Notes under the pieces: generated by a model
What the model saw: only the letters and a program-made list of their open reading frames with translations
The model's database searches: none
What the model was told of the DNA's origin: nothing
Position numbers and translations under genes: made by a program
Part shown: piece by piece, positions 57,109-63,979 of the stretch
Layout of the letters: each line of letters starts with the position of its first letter
Numbering within the stretch: position 1 is the first letter of the stretch
Assembly: GCF_002201475.1 (NCBI RefSeq)
Contig: NZ_CP021422.1
Span: forward strand, 2,294,001-2,358,000
DNA: 64,000 nt
Reading direction: 5' to 3'
DNA from: Acutalibacter muris
Lineage (GTDB): Bacteria; Bacillota; Clostridia; Oscillospirales; Acutalibacteraceae

Positions 57109-57881
57109 GACGCTACCTCCAAGGTCAGGGCTTCATATGCCGCTGAGACTTTGCCGCTGGGGTCGTGTAAAAAGATACTCTTGCCCTCGGCGCTGGTCTC
57201 TGCCGCACGAATTGAGCGGGGGATGATGGTGTTGAAGATTCTCAGCTGGCTGCCGTAAGAATCTCTCAGCAGCTCCACGATTTCCTGGGAGTATGTAGTC
57301 CGCATGTCTGCCATTGTGACTAAAATACCGCTGATAGTCAGCTTTGGGTTGATTTGGCGCTTCACCTTGCCGATGGTCCTCATGAGCTGTTCCATGCCTT
57401 TCAGCGAGAGGTAATGGGCCATCATGGGGATTATAAGCGTGTCGGCGGCTGATAGGGCGTTGATGGTAAGCATACCCAGCGAGGGGCAGCAGTCCAGGAG
57501 AATGATGTCGTACTGGTCGCGGACAGTGTTTAGGTATTCACGGAGGATGGTTTCCCGGCTCATGATGTTCACCAGCGTGACCTCCATTGCCGCTAGGTCG
57601 ATGTTGGCGGGGAGGAGGTCTACACCTTCCTCATGATGGATGATTCCCTCGCCGGGGAGAAGGGGCTTGTCCTCTATGACCTTGCCCAGCACGGTGGAGA
57701 GGGTTTCCTCTAACTGGTCCGGGTGCTGGTAGCCCAGGCTGGCGGTCAAAGAGCCTTGTGCGTCTACGTCCACCAGCAGGACACGTTTACCCTGGCGGGC
57801 TAGGCCGATGCCTAAGTTTACGGTGGTGACGGTCTTGCCGACCCCGCCTTTTTGGTTGCAGATTGCGATTACCTTGCTCAT
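57105..57881 (-). CDS. parA: ParA/Soj-type partition ATPase
   Basis: 258 residues. The deviant Walker A is at the start (CNQKGGVGKTVTTVNLGIGL). Walker A' lies in RVLLVDVDAQGSLTASLGYQ, and Walker B in YDIILLDCCPSLGMLTINAL. There is no N-terminal DNA-binding domain, so this is the small chromosomal/Soj type. It has AAAGGAAC seven bases before the ATG. It is the first gene at the right end of the ICE, with parB and the gene at 55680 downstream. Confidence 0.95.
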   Translation of the reverse strand: MSKVIAICNQKGGVGKTVTTVNLGIGLARQGKRVLLVDVDAQGSLTASLGYQHPDQLEETLSTVLGKVIEDKPLLPGEGIIHHEEGVDLLPANIDLAAMEVTLVNIMSRETILREYLNTVRDQYDIILLDCCPSLGMLTINALSAADTLIIPMMAHYLSLKGMEQLMRTIGKVKRQINPKLTISGILVTMADMRTTYSQEIVELLRDSYGSQLRIFNTIIPRSIRAAETSAEGKSIFLHDPSGKVSAAYEALTLEVAS

Positions 57882-57934
57882 GCTTTTTGTTCCTTTCGGT
57901 TATATTTGTTCATATTGTATGGTTTCACGCTTGA

Positions 57935-57982
57935 TTAAAATTTTGTCCTTAATGTGACACGCCGCTTTTTTGCCCGGTTCAT
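57935..57982 (-). CDS. 15-residue basic leader ORF before parA
   Basis: AAAGGAGG followed five bases later by ATG opens MNRAKKRRVTLRTKF, with six to seven basic residues out of fifteen. It ends 53 bases before parA. The ribosome site is the best in the region, which argues for translation. It could be a leader peptide or an unlisted micro-protein; the evidence is the start signal only. Confidence 0.4.
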   Translation of the reverse strand: MNRAKKRRVTLRTKF

Positions 57983-58018
57983 TTTGGCCTCCTTTCGCCC
58001 TTTTTTTCATGGAAAAAG

Positions 58019-58075
58019 AATAAGGACAAACCCGAATCCCCTAGAAATCACTGGGATTTTCGATTTGTCCTTATT
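58019..58075. repeat. Inverted repeat at the ICE right end
   Basis: aataaggacaaa (58019-58030) faces tttgtccttatt (58064-58075), with partly matching inner sequence (ccgaatccc/gggattttcg). A further tttgtcctta lies at 57942-57951 near the parA leader. The repeat ends about ten bases before the junction with the integrase fragment. It could be an att-arm site for the recombinase, a terminator or a ParB/regulator site. Confidence 0.65.
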
Positions 58076-58085
58076 ATGCCATAAG

Positions 58086-58258
58086 GGCACACTTTCGCCA
58101 CTGCCGCACTACAAAACGGTGTAGACGTGAAAACCGTCTCCTCTATGCTTGGCCACTACGATGCAGGATTCACTCTCCGCACCTACACCCACGCGACCCG
58201 CCAGAAACAAGAACAAGCCGCCGAGAAGATGGGAAGTTTCATGGAGAAGGTCATGTGA
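58086..58258 (+). pseudogene. 3' end of a tyrosine integrase gene
   Basis: The fragment encodes HTFATAALQNGVDVKTVSSM and onward to the stop, the last 56 or so residues of the integrase at 61805-62959, with identical DNA from 58086. It begins within the HALRHTFAT active-site box; the 5' part is replaced by ICE sequence. The tyrosine nucleophile region (RTYTHAT) is present but useless alone. The simplest reading is that the ICE integrated into, or recombined at, this integrase gene. Confidence 0.9.
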
Positions 58259-58331
58259 ATTTGGGTCAGCACACCAAAAACGGCTGGAACTTCCTGCCCG
58301 GAGGTATCCAGCCGTTTCCCGTCCTATCCGC

Positions 58332-58352
58332 GTGTGGGTCAGGGTGTGGGTC
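58332..58352. repeat. Paired GTGTGGGTC arm-type sites (P' side, copy A)
   Basis: gtgtgggtc at 58332-58340 and 58344-58352, starts 12 bases apart. The same pair with the same spacing recurs at 58823-58843 (first base of the second unit differs), 63033-63053 and 63524-63544. Pairs thus flank the tRNA segment on both sides, as arm-binding sites of a tyrosine integrase do. Confidence 0.75.
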
Positions 58353-58480
58353 AAGACAAAAAGAGAGTAGGCCCGGGCAGAGCCAGCACAAAAAGCAGGC
58401 CGGAAATTTATTCGCAATATCCACTTTGATATGCAATACCCGAATCAAGTTAGCGCCCAAGGATTTTTGTAAATATACAA

Positions 58481-58513
58481 CAAAAGCCTCGCACATTTCA
58501 CGCGAGGCTTTTG
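58481..58513. terminator. Bidirectional terminator next to tRNA-Tyr, copy A
   Basis: A perfect 12-bp stem, caaaagcctcgc/gcgaggcttttg, with a 9-base loop. The A-run on one side and the T-run on the other suit termination of the tRNA transcript on the minus strand. Confidence 0.85.
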
Positions 58514-58517
58514 TCAA

Positions 58518-58602
58518 TGGTGGGGGAGAGTGGATTCGAACCACTGAAGTCGTCGACAACAGATTTACAGTCTGCCCCCTTTGGCCACTCGGGAACTCCC
58601 CC
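58518..58602 (-). tRNA. tRNA-Tyr (GTA), copy A
   Basis: 85 bases including CCA. The acceptor stem is GGGGGAG/CTCCCCC. The anticodon loop CTGTAAA gives anticodon GTA. The long variable arm (around TTGTCGACGAC) is typical of bacterial tRNA-Tyr, and GGTTCGAATCC is the T arm. The whole cloverleaf can be drawn without mismatch in the acceptor stem. An identical copy lies 4701 bases to the right. Confidence 0.97.
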
Positions 58603-58664
58603 ATAAATTATGAAATTTTATACAAGGCTTGTCCGGCCTTCCCAGCGGGCCGGACCGCCCAGTT

Positions 58665-58709
58665 TGGAGCTGGTGAACGGACTCGAACCCCTGACCTGCT
58701 GATTACAAA
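58665..58709 (-). pseudogene. 3' half of tRNA-Thr (TGT), att-site relic, copy A
   Basis: From the anticodon loop TTTGTAA the sequence continues TCAGCAGGTCAGGGGTTCGA and ends CACCAGCTCCA, the 3' part of a tRNA-Thr. The 5' half is absent: the expected GCTGA stem before the loop is replaced, and no GCTGGTG acceptor strand follows. The break in the anticodon loop marks the crossover site of an integrated element. Confidence 0.88.
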
Positions 58710-58713
58710 CAGT

Positions 58714-59089
58714 GTGGAGTGCAATAAATTGGCTCCATTGCGGCGTTTCTAAGCCTTTCCGCTCCACCATAGCGCGGTATTTGACCCTGAATTTTCCACT
58801 GTGTCCACCCGCTTTTTTCGCCGTGTGGGTCGGGATGTGGGTCAGGAACCGAAAACGGACAAGAAACAATTTTACAATAGCAGAAAATAGGCGGTCAAAA
58901 TATGCGCCACATAACAAAGAATACAGTTCTAATCCATGAAGAAATCATCTCAAAAGAAAACGGTCCATTTTACGCTTTGCCCCGCAACTCCGAAGGGAGC
59001 GTGCTGCCATTGGAATTGTCTGTCAACTTGATTTTGCCCGCCGGACGTGATATAATGTCTGAGATTCACTAAGGGGGGGGGACTTTGCA
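58714..59089. other. Element left arm and promoter region
   Basis: This gene-free stretch has the arm-site pair at 58823-58843 and shares scattered similarity with 63415-63640 (for example attgcggcgtttct and ccactgtgtcca). This identifies both as the same kind of element end. A promoter for the gene at 59090 lies at 59028-59056. Nothing else is recognised. Confidence 0.65.
59028..59056 (+). promoter_or_regulatory. Predicted sigma-A promoter
   Basis: TTGATT (59028-59033) and TATAAT (59051-59056) with a 17-base spacer, 34 bases before the ATG at 59090. A very strong G-run (GGGGGGGG) serves as ribosome site. Confidence 0.8.
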
Positions 59090-59548
59090 ATGCGTCATTT
59101 TGAATACTTTCTCTTTGAAAACTTTGACCCGGACCAAACTGCGGCGCATCCTGGCAATCCCCGGCAGATTCTTAGAACCCAGGCCGATGGGATTCTCTCC
59201 CGGGTGGCAGATTTTCCGCCTGGGGCCTGTCCCGCTGGTCTTCTGCATGAAGAATTTGGCTCAGAGGCAGTAGACAGGCTGATTTCTGCCGGCGCTCTGC
59301 GAAATAATGGGGAACGAATTTACTTTGATACGCCGGTTTTTCTGGCAGAGGATGCGCCAGCCCTCCAGCGCTTTTCACGGAAAACTTCTATACCCCTGGC
59401 AGACCTGCTATGTAAACAAAGAGAGAAACTTTGGGAGACCGCCGAAACCGTTTGCAATGGCTTTCCGCCGTCGGTAAATCTCTTAGATTCAGTTGCAATT
59501 TTTGGTAGCCGTGATATAATAATGGCAGGTCGGCAAATCGGAATTTAA
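59090..59548 (+). CDS. Hypothetical protein, probably C-terminally truncated
   Basis: 152 residues beginning MRHFEYFLFENFDPDQTAAH. It has the look of the first domain of a longer soluble protein (VADFPPGACPAGLLHEEFGS, EAVDRLISAGALRNNGERIY, REKLWETAETVCNGFPPSVN). After about residue 128 the sequence becomes LLDSVAIFGSRDIIMAGRQI and stops. This short tail looks foreign to the preceding pattern, suggesting the gene was cut and run out of frame where the AT-rich acetyltransferase segment starts. The family is not recognised with confidence. Confidence 0.6.
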   Translation: MRHFEYFLFENFDPDQTAAHPGNPRQILRTQADGILSRVADFPPGACPAGLLHEEFGSEAVDRLISAGALRNNGERIYFDTPVFLAEDAPALQRFSRKTSIPLADLLCKQREKLWETAETVCNGFPPSVNLLDSVAIFGSRDIIMAGRQIGI

Positions 59549-59562
59549 GGAGAAATATTAGA

Positions 59563-60105
59563 ATGGATCAAATTTTATTAATAGAGTCTCAGCAGATATA
59601 TGCAGATGAAATATGGAAATTTCGTCAAGAAATTTTGGAATGTGACGCAGAAAATGAAGATCAATTTGCAGGTTGTATGTCGCTTGATGTAAGTAAGTCT
59701 TCTGAAGAGTGGATAAAAATATGTGAACTAAGAAAAAGTGAAGAAACATGCGGTGACACGGGAGCGACTGTTCCTTCTCATACATACTTAGCTGTACGCA
59801 AGAGAGATGACAAAGTTGTAGGCGTGATAGATTTGCGTCATCACATAAATCATCCTATTCTTGGAACGTGGGGAGGGCATTGTGGGTATTCAGTGCGCCC
59901 TTCTGAACGCGGCAAAGGTTATGCAAAGGAAATGCTTCGGTTGAATATACAAAATGCAAAATCAATGGGAATAGAAAAACTTCTTGTAACTTGTAATAGT
60001 GAGAATGCAGCAAGTGAAAAAGTAATAATTGCGAATGGTGGAGTTTTTGAGAAAATCATAGACGTTGATGGATGCAAAATGAAGAGATTTTGGATTACAC
60101 TATAA
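59563..60105 (+). CDS. GNAT-family N-acetyltransferase
   Basis: 180 residues. Acetyl-CoA binding motif A is clear: GYSVRPSERGKGYAKEMLRL, with RGKGYA as the pyrophosphate loop. It is preceded by beta strands VVGVIDLRHHIN and followed by SMGIEKLLVTCNSENAASEK and VIIANGGVFEKII. It resembles RimJ/RimL-like and small-molecule acetyltransferases. The gene is visibly more AT-rich than its surroundings, a sign of separate acquisition. The substrate cannot be told; antibiotic or peptide acetylation are possibilities. Confidence 0.9.
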   Translation: MDQILLIESQQIYADEIWKFRQEILECDAENEDQFAGCMSLDVSKSSEEWIKICELRKSEETCGDTGATVPSHTYLAVRKRDDKVVGVIDLRHHINHPILGTWGGHCGYSVRPSERGKGYAKEMLRLNIQNAKSMGIEKLLVTCNSENAASEKVIIANGGVFEKIIDVDGCKMKRFWITL

Positions 60106-60405
60106 GAAGTAAATAACTTCCTGTTTATTGACCTACAAATGTATGAAACTTGAATTGCCGCCGTCTCGTCACGGTCGCACAGATAAGCAGTGAGTCTGAA
60201 AAGAATTTACTGCCCTATTTCAGCTTGCGTGGTGATGTCGGGAGTGAAAGGAACTGTGTCATCCCTGTGTCAAAGCGCTGTCGGCCCTGTGAGGGCCGTG
60301 TTGGGCAGTTTAGGCCCGGGGGGTGCAGGGACACGGCAAACACCGGTAAACGCGACCTGAGGCCATTTGTGGCAGCGTGTGAGGACGCTGAGAAGGAGGA
60401 AGAAA
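60106..60405. other. Intergenic region without clear gene
   Basis: 300 bases between the acetyltransferase and the YkgJ-type gene. A direct repetition of ggcc/gggccgtg-like short words around 60280-60320 and a good ribosome site (AAGGAGGAAG) at the end are seen. No terminator or promoter could be assigned with confidence. Confidence 0.5.
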
Positions 60406-60897
60406 ATGATAAGTCCAGAAGAAGTATACAAGGCGGCTAAGAAGAAAGATCTGGAAAATCTCAAGTTCAGAAGTTTCTTGAAAAACCATGCTGACGATGA
60501 GGAATTAGACCAGCAGTTTTTATCCTTACATAACGAATTGTTTGAAGGGTATGACTGCAGCCAGTGCGCCAACTGCTGCCGTGCATATAGCACGGTATTA
60601 GAGAATGATGAGATTACTGACATTTCGGATTTTCTCAGCATGACTCAGGAATCCTTCCGGGAGAAATACTTGGTACAGGGCGAGGAAGGATTAGAGTTGA
60701 AAAGTCCATGTGCCTTTCTGGATGACGATGGGCGGTGCGGGATAGAATCATGCAGGCCCAGACAATGCCGTGAATATCCGTACACGGACAAGCCTGGAAG
60801 ACTTTTCAACTTATACAGTATTCTGACGTCTGCCGAGCATTGCCCGGTGGTTTACGAGATTTTAGAACGATTAAAGAAAATGTATCATTTTCGATGA
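60406..60897 (+). CDS. YkgJ-family cysteine cluster protein
   Basis: 163 residues from the ATG at 60406 (AAGGAGGAAGAAA upstream). The cysteine set is CSQCANCCRAYST, then KSPCAFLDDDGRCGIESCRP and RQCREYP, the CxxCxxCC...C...C...C...C arrangement of the YkgJ/Fe-S oxidoreductase-like family that binds zinc or an iron-sulfur cluster. The N-terminus is a helical extension (SPEEVYKAAKKKDLENLKFR). The biochemical function of the family is unsettled. It is a cargo gene of the 4.7-kb element. Confidence 0.9.
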   Translation: MISPEEVYKAAKKKDLENLKFRSFLKNHADDEELDQQFLSLHNELFEGYDCSQCANCCRAYSTVLENDEITDISDFLSMTQESFREKYLVQGEEGLELKSPCAFLDDDGRCGIESCRPRQCREYPYTDKPGRLFNLYSILTSAEHCPVVYEILERLKKMYHFR

Positions 60898-61260
60898 TGA
60901 GGCATTTGTGGGAATTTGAGGCGGCATACACAAGCCTGAGATAAGCGGAAGATTATGCGCTGATCGTGAAAGAATATCCAGCCAGAGATAGCTCAAAAAT
61001 ACCGGTCGAAAAACAAGCAGGAGAAAGCAAGGCGCCAAAGCGGCGCCTTTGCAGTCCACACCGTCCGGCAGAGCCGGGCGGGAAGGCTGGAAACCACGGG
61101 CTTTTTCGGGAGTTGCCGGGCGTAGTAAGATGGGTGTCAGAGTTGAGTCACAAATGGGGATTTGGTGTAAAGTTAGGCGTTGCAAGTAGGCAGAAACGGC
61201 TGAATACTGGGAAATTTCTTGGGGTCACAAGTTGGTGTATTGCATTTTTGGAGGCGTTTT
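60898..61260. other. Intergenic region without clear gene
   Basis: 363 bases. An inverted repeat, aaggcgccaaagcggcgcctt (61029-61049), could form a hairpin: AAGGCGCC/GGCGCCTT with a 5-base loop and a weak T-run (ttgc). It is a possible terminator for the YkgJ-type gene. The last bases carry GGAGG for the next gene. Open frames here lack ribosome sites. Confidence 0.55.
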
Positions 61261-61665
61261 ATGGATTCAGAAAAAATGCAGCGAATAAGCCTATATTTGG
61301 ACAGAGGTCTAGTGAAACGAGCGGACAGGTTTGCGAAAGAACAGGGATTTTCCTCCCGAAATGAATTGTTTGCGCGAGCAGTCGAAAGCCTCATGGCTGA
61401 CACCGATTTGCAAGATAATGACATCCTGGGTGACAAACTGGCCGAGGCCGTCCTGAAATTGTCAGAGGACAACGCCAAGGCCATCTCGAAAGGACTTTTC
61501 CGCTATGCGGTGCAGCTAGAGATGGTGATGCGGGTGTTGGCGGAGCTTTCTGAATACACGCCTGAGCAGGTAGAGGAAATGCGCCGCGAAGCCATAAACA
61601 ATGTTCGCCGTACTCGTGGAAAGGTAAGCCTTGAAGATATTTTGGCCGGATATTACGATGACTAA
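61261..61665 (+). CDS. Ribbon-helix-helix (CopG-type) DNA-binding protein
   Basis: 134 residues from the ATG at 61261 (GGAGG six bases upstream). The N-terminus is a clear ribbon-helix-helix: KMQRISLYLDRGLVKRADRF followed by AKEQGFSSRNELFARAVESL. The remaining part is helical (NAKAISKGLFRYAVQLEMVM, LAELSEYTPEQVEEMRREAI) and probably mediates oligomerisation. It lies 139 bases upstream of the integrase gene on the same strand and is likely to control excision or act as directionality factor, which is inferred from position. Confidence 0.88.
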   Translation: MDSEKMQRISLYLDRGLVKRADRFAKEQGFSSRNELFARAVESLMADTDLQDNDILGDKLAEAVLKLSEDNAKAISKGLFRYAVQLEMVMRVLAELSEYTPEQVEEMRREAINNVRRTRGKVSLEDILAGYYDD

Positions 61666-61804
61666 CCCCCTCAAAATTTGCGCCGCTAAACAAAGAATAC
61701 GGTTTTTATAAATTTGAACTTCAGACCCAAAATGTAAGGAAAATGTCAGTGGACTTTCTCAGCAAAGTGTGGTATTGTGGTGTGCTGAGAAAGGGGGCCG
61801 ATAT

Positions 61805-62959
61805 ATGGCAAAGAAACGAGCAAACGGCGAAGGAAACATTCGCAAGCGCAAGGATGGCAGATGGGAAGGCCGCTACACAGCAGGCTATGACCCCGCAACC
61901 GGCAAACGCATAATCAAGAATGTGCTCGGTAAGACCCAGGCAGAGGTCAAAGAAAAGCTGGCAATAGCACTTGAGGATACAAAGAATTTGGACGTAGCCC
62001 GCTCCGATGATTACACGGTAGGTTCATGGCTGACGAACTGGTACGCACTCTATGCCAAACCCAACGTCCGGGTTTCCACCGCCGAATACTACCGCAGGAG
62101 TATCGAACTCCATGTGAACCCACGAATCGGCGACATCAAATTAAACAAATTGACCGGGCGTGATTTGCAAAAGCTCTACCAAGACCTTCGCGAAAATGGC
62201 AGACTGCGCGAGGTTCAGAAAGAGAAGTCACCCGGCCTAAGTGCATCCACTGTGCGCGGTATCCACCTCATGCTCCACAACGCGCTGGACAGGGCGGTCA
62301 AGGAGCGCCTAATCCAGCGCAACCCTACAGAGGACTGCATTGCTCCAAAACTTGAGAAAAAGGAGATGAAATTCCTCCCTGCCGAGGACATGAAAGCCTA
62401 TCTTGACGAGGCCGACCGCCGCCACGTCCTTCCCATGTTCTACCTCGAGTTGGTAAGCGGCTTCCGCAAAGGCGAACTGGTAGCGCTCATATGGTCTGAC
62501 CTGGACATTAAGAACCAAACAATCAGCGTAAGCAAACAGGCCACCCGCGACGAAAACGGCAACATCGTCATCACTCGACCCAAAACAGAGACATCAGTCA
62601 GATTGGTATCAATCCCGCAAAGAGCGGTGGAATTGCTCCAGCAGGAACACCGCAGACACCCGGATAACCCCTATATGTTCCCATCCACAAGAACCGGCGA
62701 GATGTACTATCCAGATTCCATCGTAACGCTCCACAAGCGAATATTAAAGTCAGCAGGATTAAATTATATAAACTTTCATGCGTTAAGGCACACTTTCGCC
62801 ACTGCCGCACTACAAAACGGTGTAGACGTGAAAACCGTCTCCTCTATGCTTGGCCACTACGATGCAGGATTCACTCTCCGCACCTACACCCACGCGACCC
62901 GCCAGAAACAAGAACAAGCCGCCGAGAAGATGGGAAGTTTCATGGAGAAGGTCATGTGA
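61805..62959 (+). CDS. int: Tyrosine recombinase/integrase
   Basis: 384 residues from the ATG at 61805 (AAAGGGGG upstream). It has an N-terminal arm-binding domain (NGEGNIRKRKDGRWEGRYTA) and a core-binding domain (VGSWLTNWYALYAKPNVRVS). The catalytic domain has Arg in ELVSGFRKGELVALIWSDLD, the box HALRHTFATA, MLGHYDAGF and the nucleophile Tyr in TLRTYTHAT. It is a Tn916/phage-type integrase. Its 3' end faces the tRNA-Tyr/tRNA-Thr segment through a pair of arm-type sites, as expected for the element's integrase. The 3' 172 bases are duplicated at 58086. Confidence 0.96.
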   Translation: MAKKRANGEGNIRKRKDGRWEGRYTAGYDPATGKRIIKNVLGKTQAEVKEKLAIALEDTKNLDVARSDDYTVGSWLTNWYALYAKPNVRVSTAEYYRRSIELHVNPRIGDIKLNKLTGRDLQKLYQDLRENGRLREVQKEKSPGLSASTVRGIHLMLHNALDRAVKERLIQRNPTEDCIAPKLEKKEMKFLPAEDMKAYLDEADRRHVLPMFYLELVSGFRKGELVALIWSDLDIKNQTISVSKQATRDENGNIVITRPKTETSVRLVSIPQRAVELLQQEHRRHPDNPYMFPSTRTGEMYYPDSIVTLHKRILKSAGLNYINFHALRHTFATAALQNGVDVKTVSSMLGHYDAGFTLRTYTHATRQKQEQAAEKMGSFMEKVM

Positions 62960-63181
62960 ATTTGGGTCAGCACACCAAAAACGGCTGGAACTTCCTGCCC
63001 GGAGGTATCCAGCCGTTTCCCGTCCTATCCGCGTGTGGGTCAGGGTGTGGGTCAAGACAAAAAGAGAGTAGGCCCGGGCAGAGCCAGCACAAAAAGCAGG
63101 CCGGAAATTTATTCGCAATATCCACTTTGATATGCAATACCCGAATCAAGTTAGCGCCCAAGGATTTTTGTAAATATACAA

Positions 63182-63214
63182 CAAAAGCCTCGCACATTTC
63201 ACGCGAGGCTTTTG
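63182..63214. terminator. Bidirectional terminator next to tRNA-Tyr, copy B
   Basis: The identical 12-bp stem and 9-base loop seen at 58481-58513. Confidence 0.85.
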
Positions 63215-63218
63215 TCAA

Positions 63219-63303
63219 TGGTGGGGGAGAGTGGATTCGAACCACTGAAGTCGTCGACAACAGATTTACAGTCTGCCCCCTTTGGCCACTCGGGAACTCC
63301 CCC
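63219..63303 (-). tRNA. tRNA-Tyr (GTA), copy B
   Basis: Identical 85-base gene to copy A, including the encoded CCA. Anticodon GTA lies in the loop CTGTAAA, with a long variable arm. Both copies look functional. Confidence 0.97.
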
Positions 63304-63365
63304 ATAAATTATGAAATTTTATACAAGGCTTGTCCGGCCTTCCCAGCGGGCCGGACCGCCCAGTT

Positions 63366-63410
63366 TGGAGCTGGTGAACGGACTCGAACCCCTGACCTGC
63401 TGATTACAAA
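63366..63410 (-). pseudogene. 3' half of tRNA-Thr (TGT), att-site relic, copy B
   Basis: The same 45 bases as copy A, ending CACCAGCTCCA and starting in the anticodon loop. Upstream sequence is again not tRNA but the arm of another element end (63411 on). No complete tRNA-Thr is present in the window. Confidence 0.88.
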
Positions 63411-63523
63411 CAGTGTAGAGGGCCGAAATTTGGCTCCATTGCGGCGTTTCTGGGCCTTTCTGCTCCACCATACCACGGCGTATGACCTTAAATTTTCCAC
63501 TGTGTCCATCTGGTTTTTTCGCC

Positions 63524-63544
63524 GTGTGGGTCTGGGTGTGGGTC
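63524..63544. repeat. Paired GTGTGGGTC arm-type sites of the next element
   Basis: gtgtgggtc at 63524-63532 and 63536-63544, again with a 12-base step. It corresponds to 58823-58843 and shows that a further, related element begins at 63411. Confidence 0.75.
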
Positions 63545-63635
63545 AAAAAGAGCGAAGGCACAGGAGCTTTCCTGCGCCAATTTTATAAACGCCCTCAAAA
63601 TCTGTGCCGCTAAACAAAGAAAGGCGGTATCCAGT

Positions 63636-63979
63636 TTAGCCCAAAACCTGCCTGCAAAATTCTTGCAGCTCCTGCACGCCATTCTCAGCAGTTTCCCATA
63701 CCGTAGCCGTGTCAATTTTACCATATTCATGCGCCACTACATTCCGCATGCCTCGAATGGCCTGCCAGGGGATTTGCGGATAGGTACTTTTGAAATCTTC
63801 CGAAAGATAGTTAACCAATTCGCCGATTTGCAGCAGGCAGAGGCAGACGGCATTCCGATAGACAGAATTGGACGCAAAGATGTCATAGGATTTATGGGAA
63901 GCCGTATGGGCATCGGCAATCTCCCCGCAATATTTGCCGATTTTTCGATAATTTCCCGATCGCGATACTCAATGTCCAT
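63636..63979 (-). pseudogene. hepT: HepT-like toxin/HEPN ribonuclease, frameshifted
   Basis: ATG at 63979 begins MDIEYRDREIIEK. At a run of five A (63941-63945 on the plus strand as T) the frame shifts. In the next frame the protein continues IGKYCGEIADAHTASHKSYD, FASNSVYRNAVCLCLLQIGE and NYLSEDFKSTYPQIPWQAIR to the end at 63636. The HEPN active-site motif RX4HXY is present (RNVVAHEYG). One more A would restore a 115-residue HepT (DUF86) protein. Upstream the alternative frame has a stop, so no other natural start exists. A MntA-type antitoxin partner could lie beyond the right edge. The cause may be a real single-base loss or a sequencing error. Confidence 0.85.

Larger units (their letters stand above)
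1..58085. mobile_element. Large integrative conjugative element, right end in window, decayed
   Basis: The segment carries a coherent ICE gene set almost entirely on the minus strand: ParA/ParB, RepA, methylase-helicase, MobC, relaxase, VirB4, VirD4, surface adhesins, sigma-like regulator, serine recombinases and YodL/DUF3846/DUF3849 accessory genes. The right boundary is inferred at about 58085, where the sequence switches to the 3' part of an integrase gene that is intact elsewhere in the window. The left end lies outside. Two sugar-uptake modules interrupt the backbone at 7.3-21.4 and 24.3-29.9 kb. VirB4 and VirD4 are both broken, so autonomous transfer is unlikely; relaxase, RepA and ParAB look intact, so mobilisation in trans or replication remains possible. 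The boundary call is an inference. Confidence 0.8.
58086..58715. repeat. 630-bp direct repeat, copy A
   Basis: By eye it is identical to 62787-63416, an offset of 4701 bases. It contains the integrase 3' end, a hairpin (58278-58317), the paired GTGTGGGTC motifs, a terminator, tRNA-Tyr and the 3' half of tRNA-Thr. Identity stops abruptly at both sides. Confidence 0.92.
58710..63410. mobile_element. 4.7-kb tRNA-Thr-associated integrase element carrying tRNA-Tyr
   Basis: Both ends lie in the anticodon loop of a tRNA-Thr 3' half (58709/63410), 4701 bases apart. Inside are an arm-site pair (58823-58843), a truncated unknown gene, an acetyltransferase, a YkgJ-type gene, a ribbon-helix-helix gene, the integrase, a second arm-site pair (63033-63053) and a complete tRNA-Tyr. 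There is no relaxase or replication gene, so it is an integrative element dependent on others for transfer. Remnants of a similar unit lie to the left (58086-58709) and the end of another to the right (63411 on). Confidence 0.75.
62787..63416. repeat. 630-bp direct repeat, copy B
   Basis: Copy B of 58086-58715, here attached to the intact integrase gene. Same hairpin (62979-63018), same arm-type pair (63033-63053), same terminator, tRNA-Tyr and tRNA-Thr 3' half. Divergence starts right after the anticodon loop. Confidence 0.92.

Noticed and set aside
58149..58604. Short frames on both strands in the repeat (and again at 62850-63305)
   Set aside because: They run across the terminator and the tRNA-Tyr gene and recur only because the DNA is duplicated.
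58665..58760. A complete tRNA-Thr gene
   Set aside because: The 5' acceptor, D arm and anticodon 5' strand cannot be formed by the sequence upstream of the anticodon loop; only the 3' half is present in both copies.
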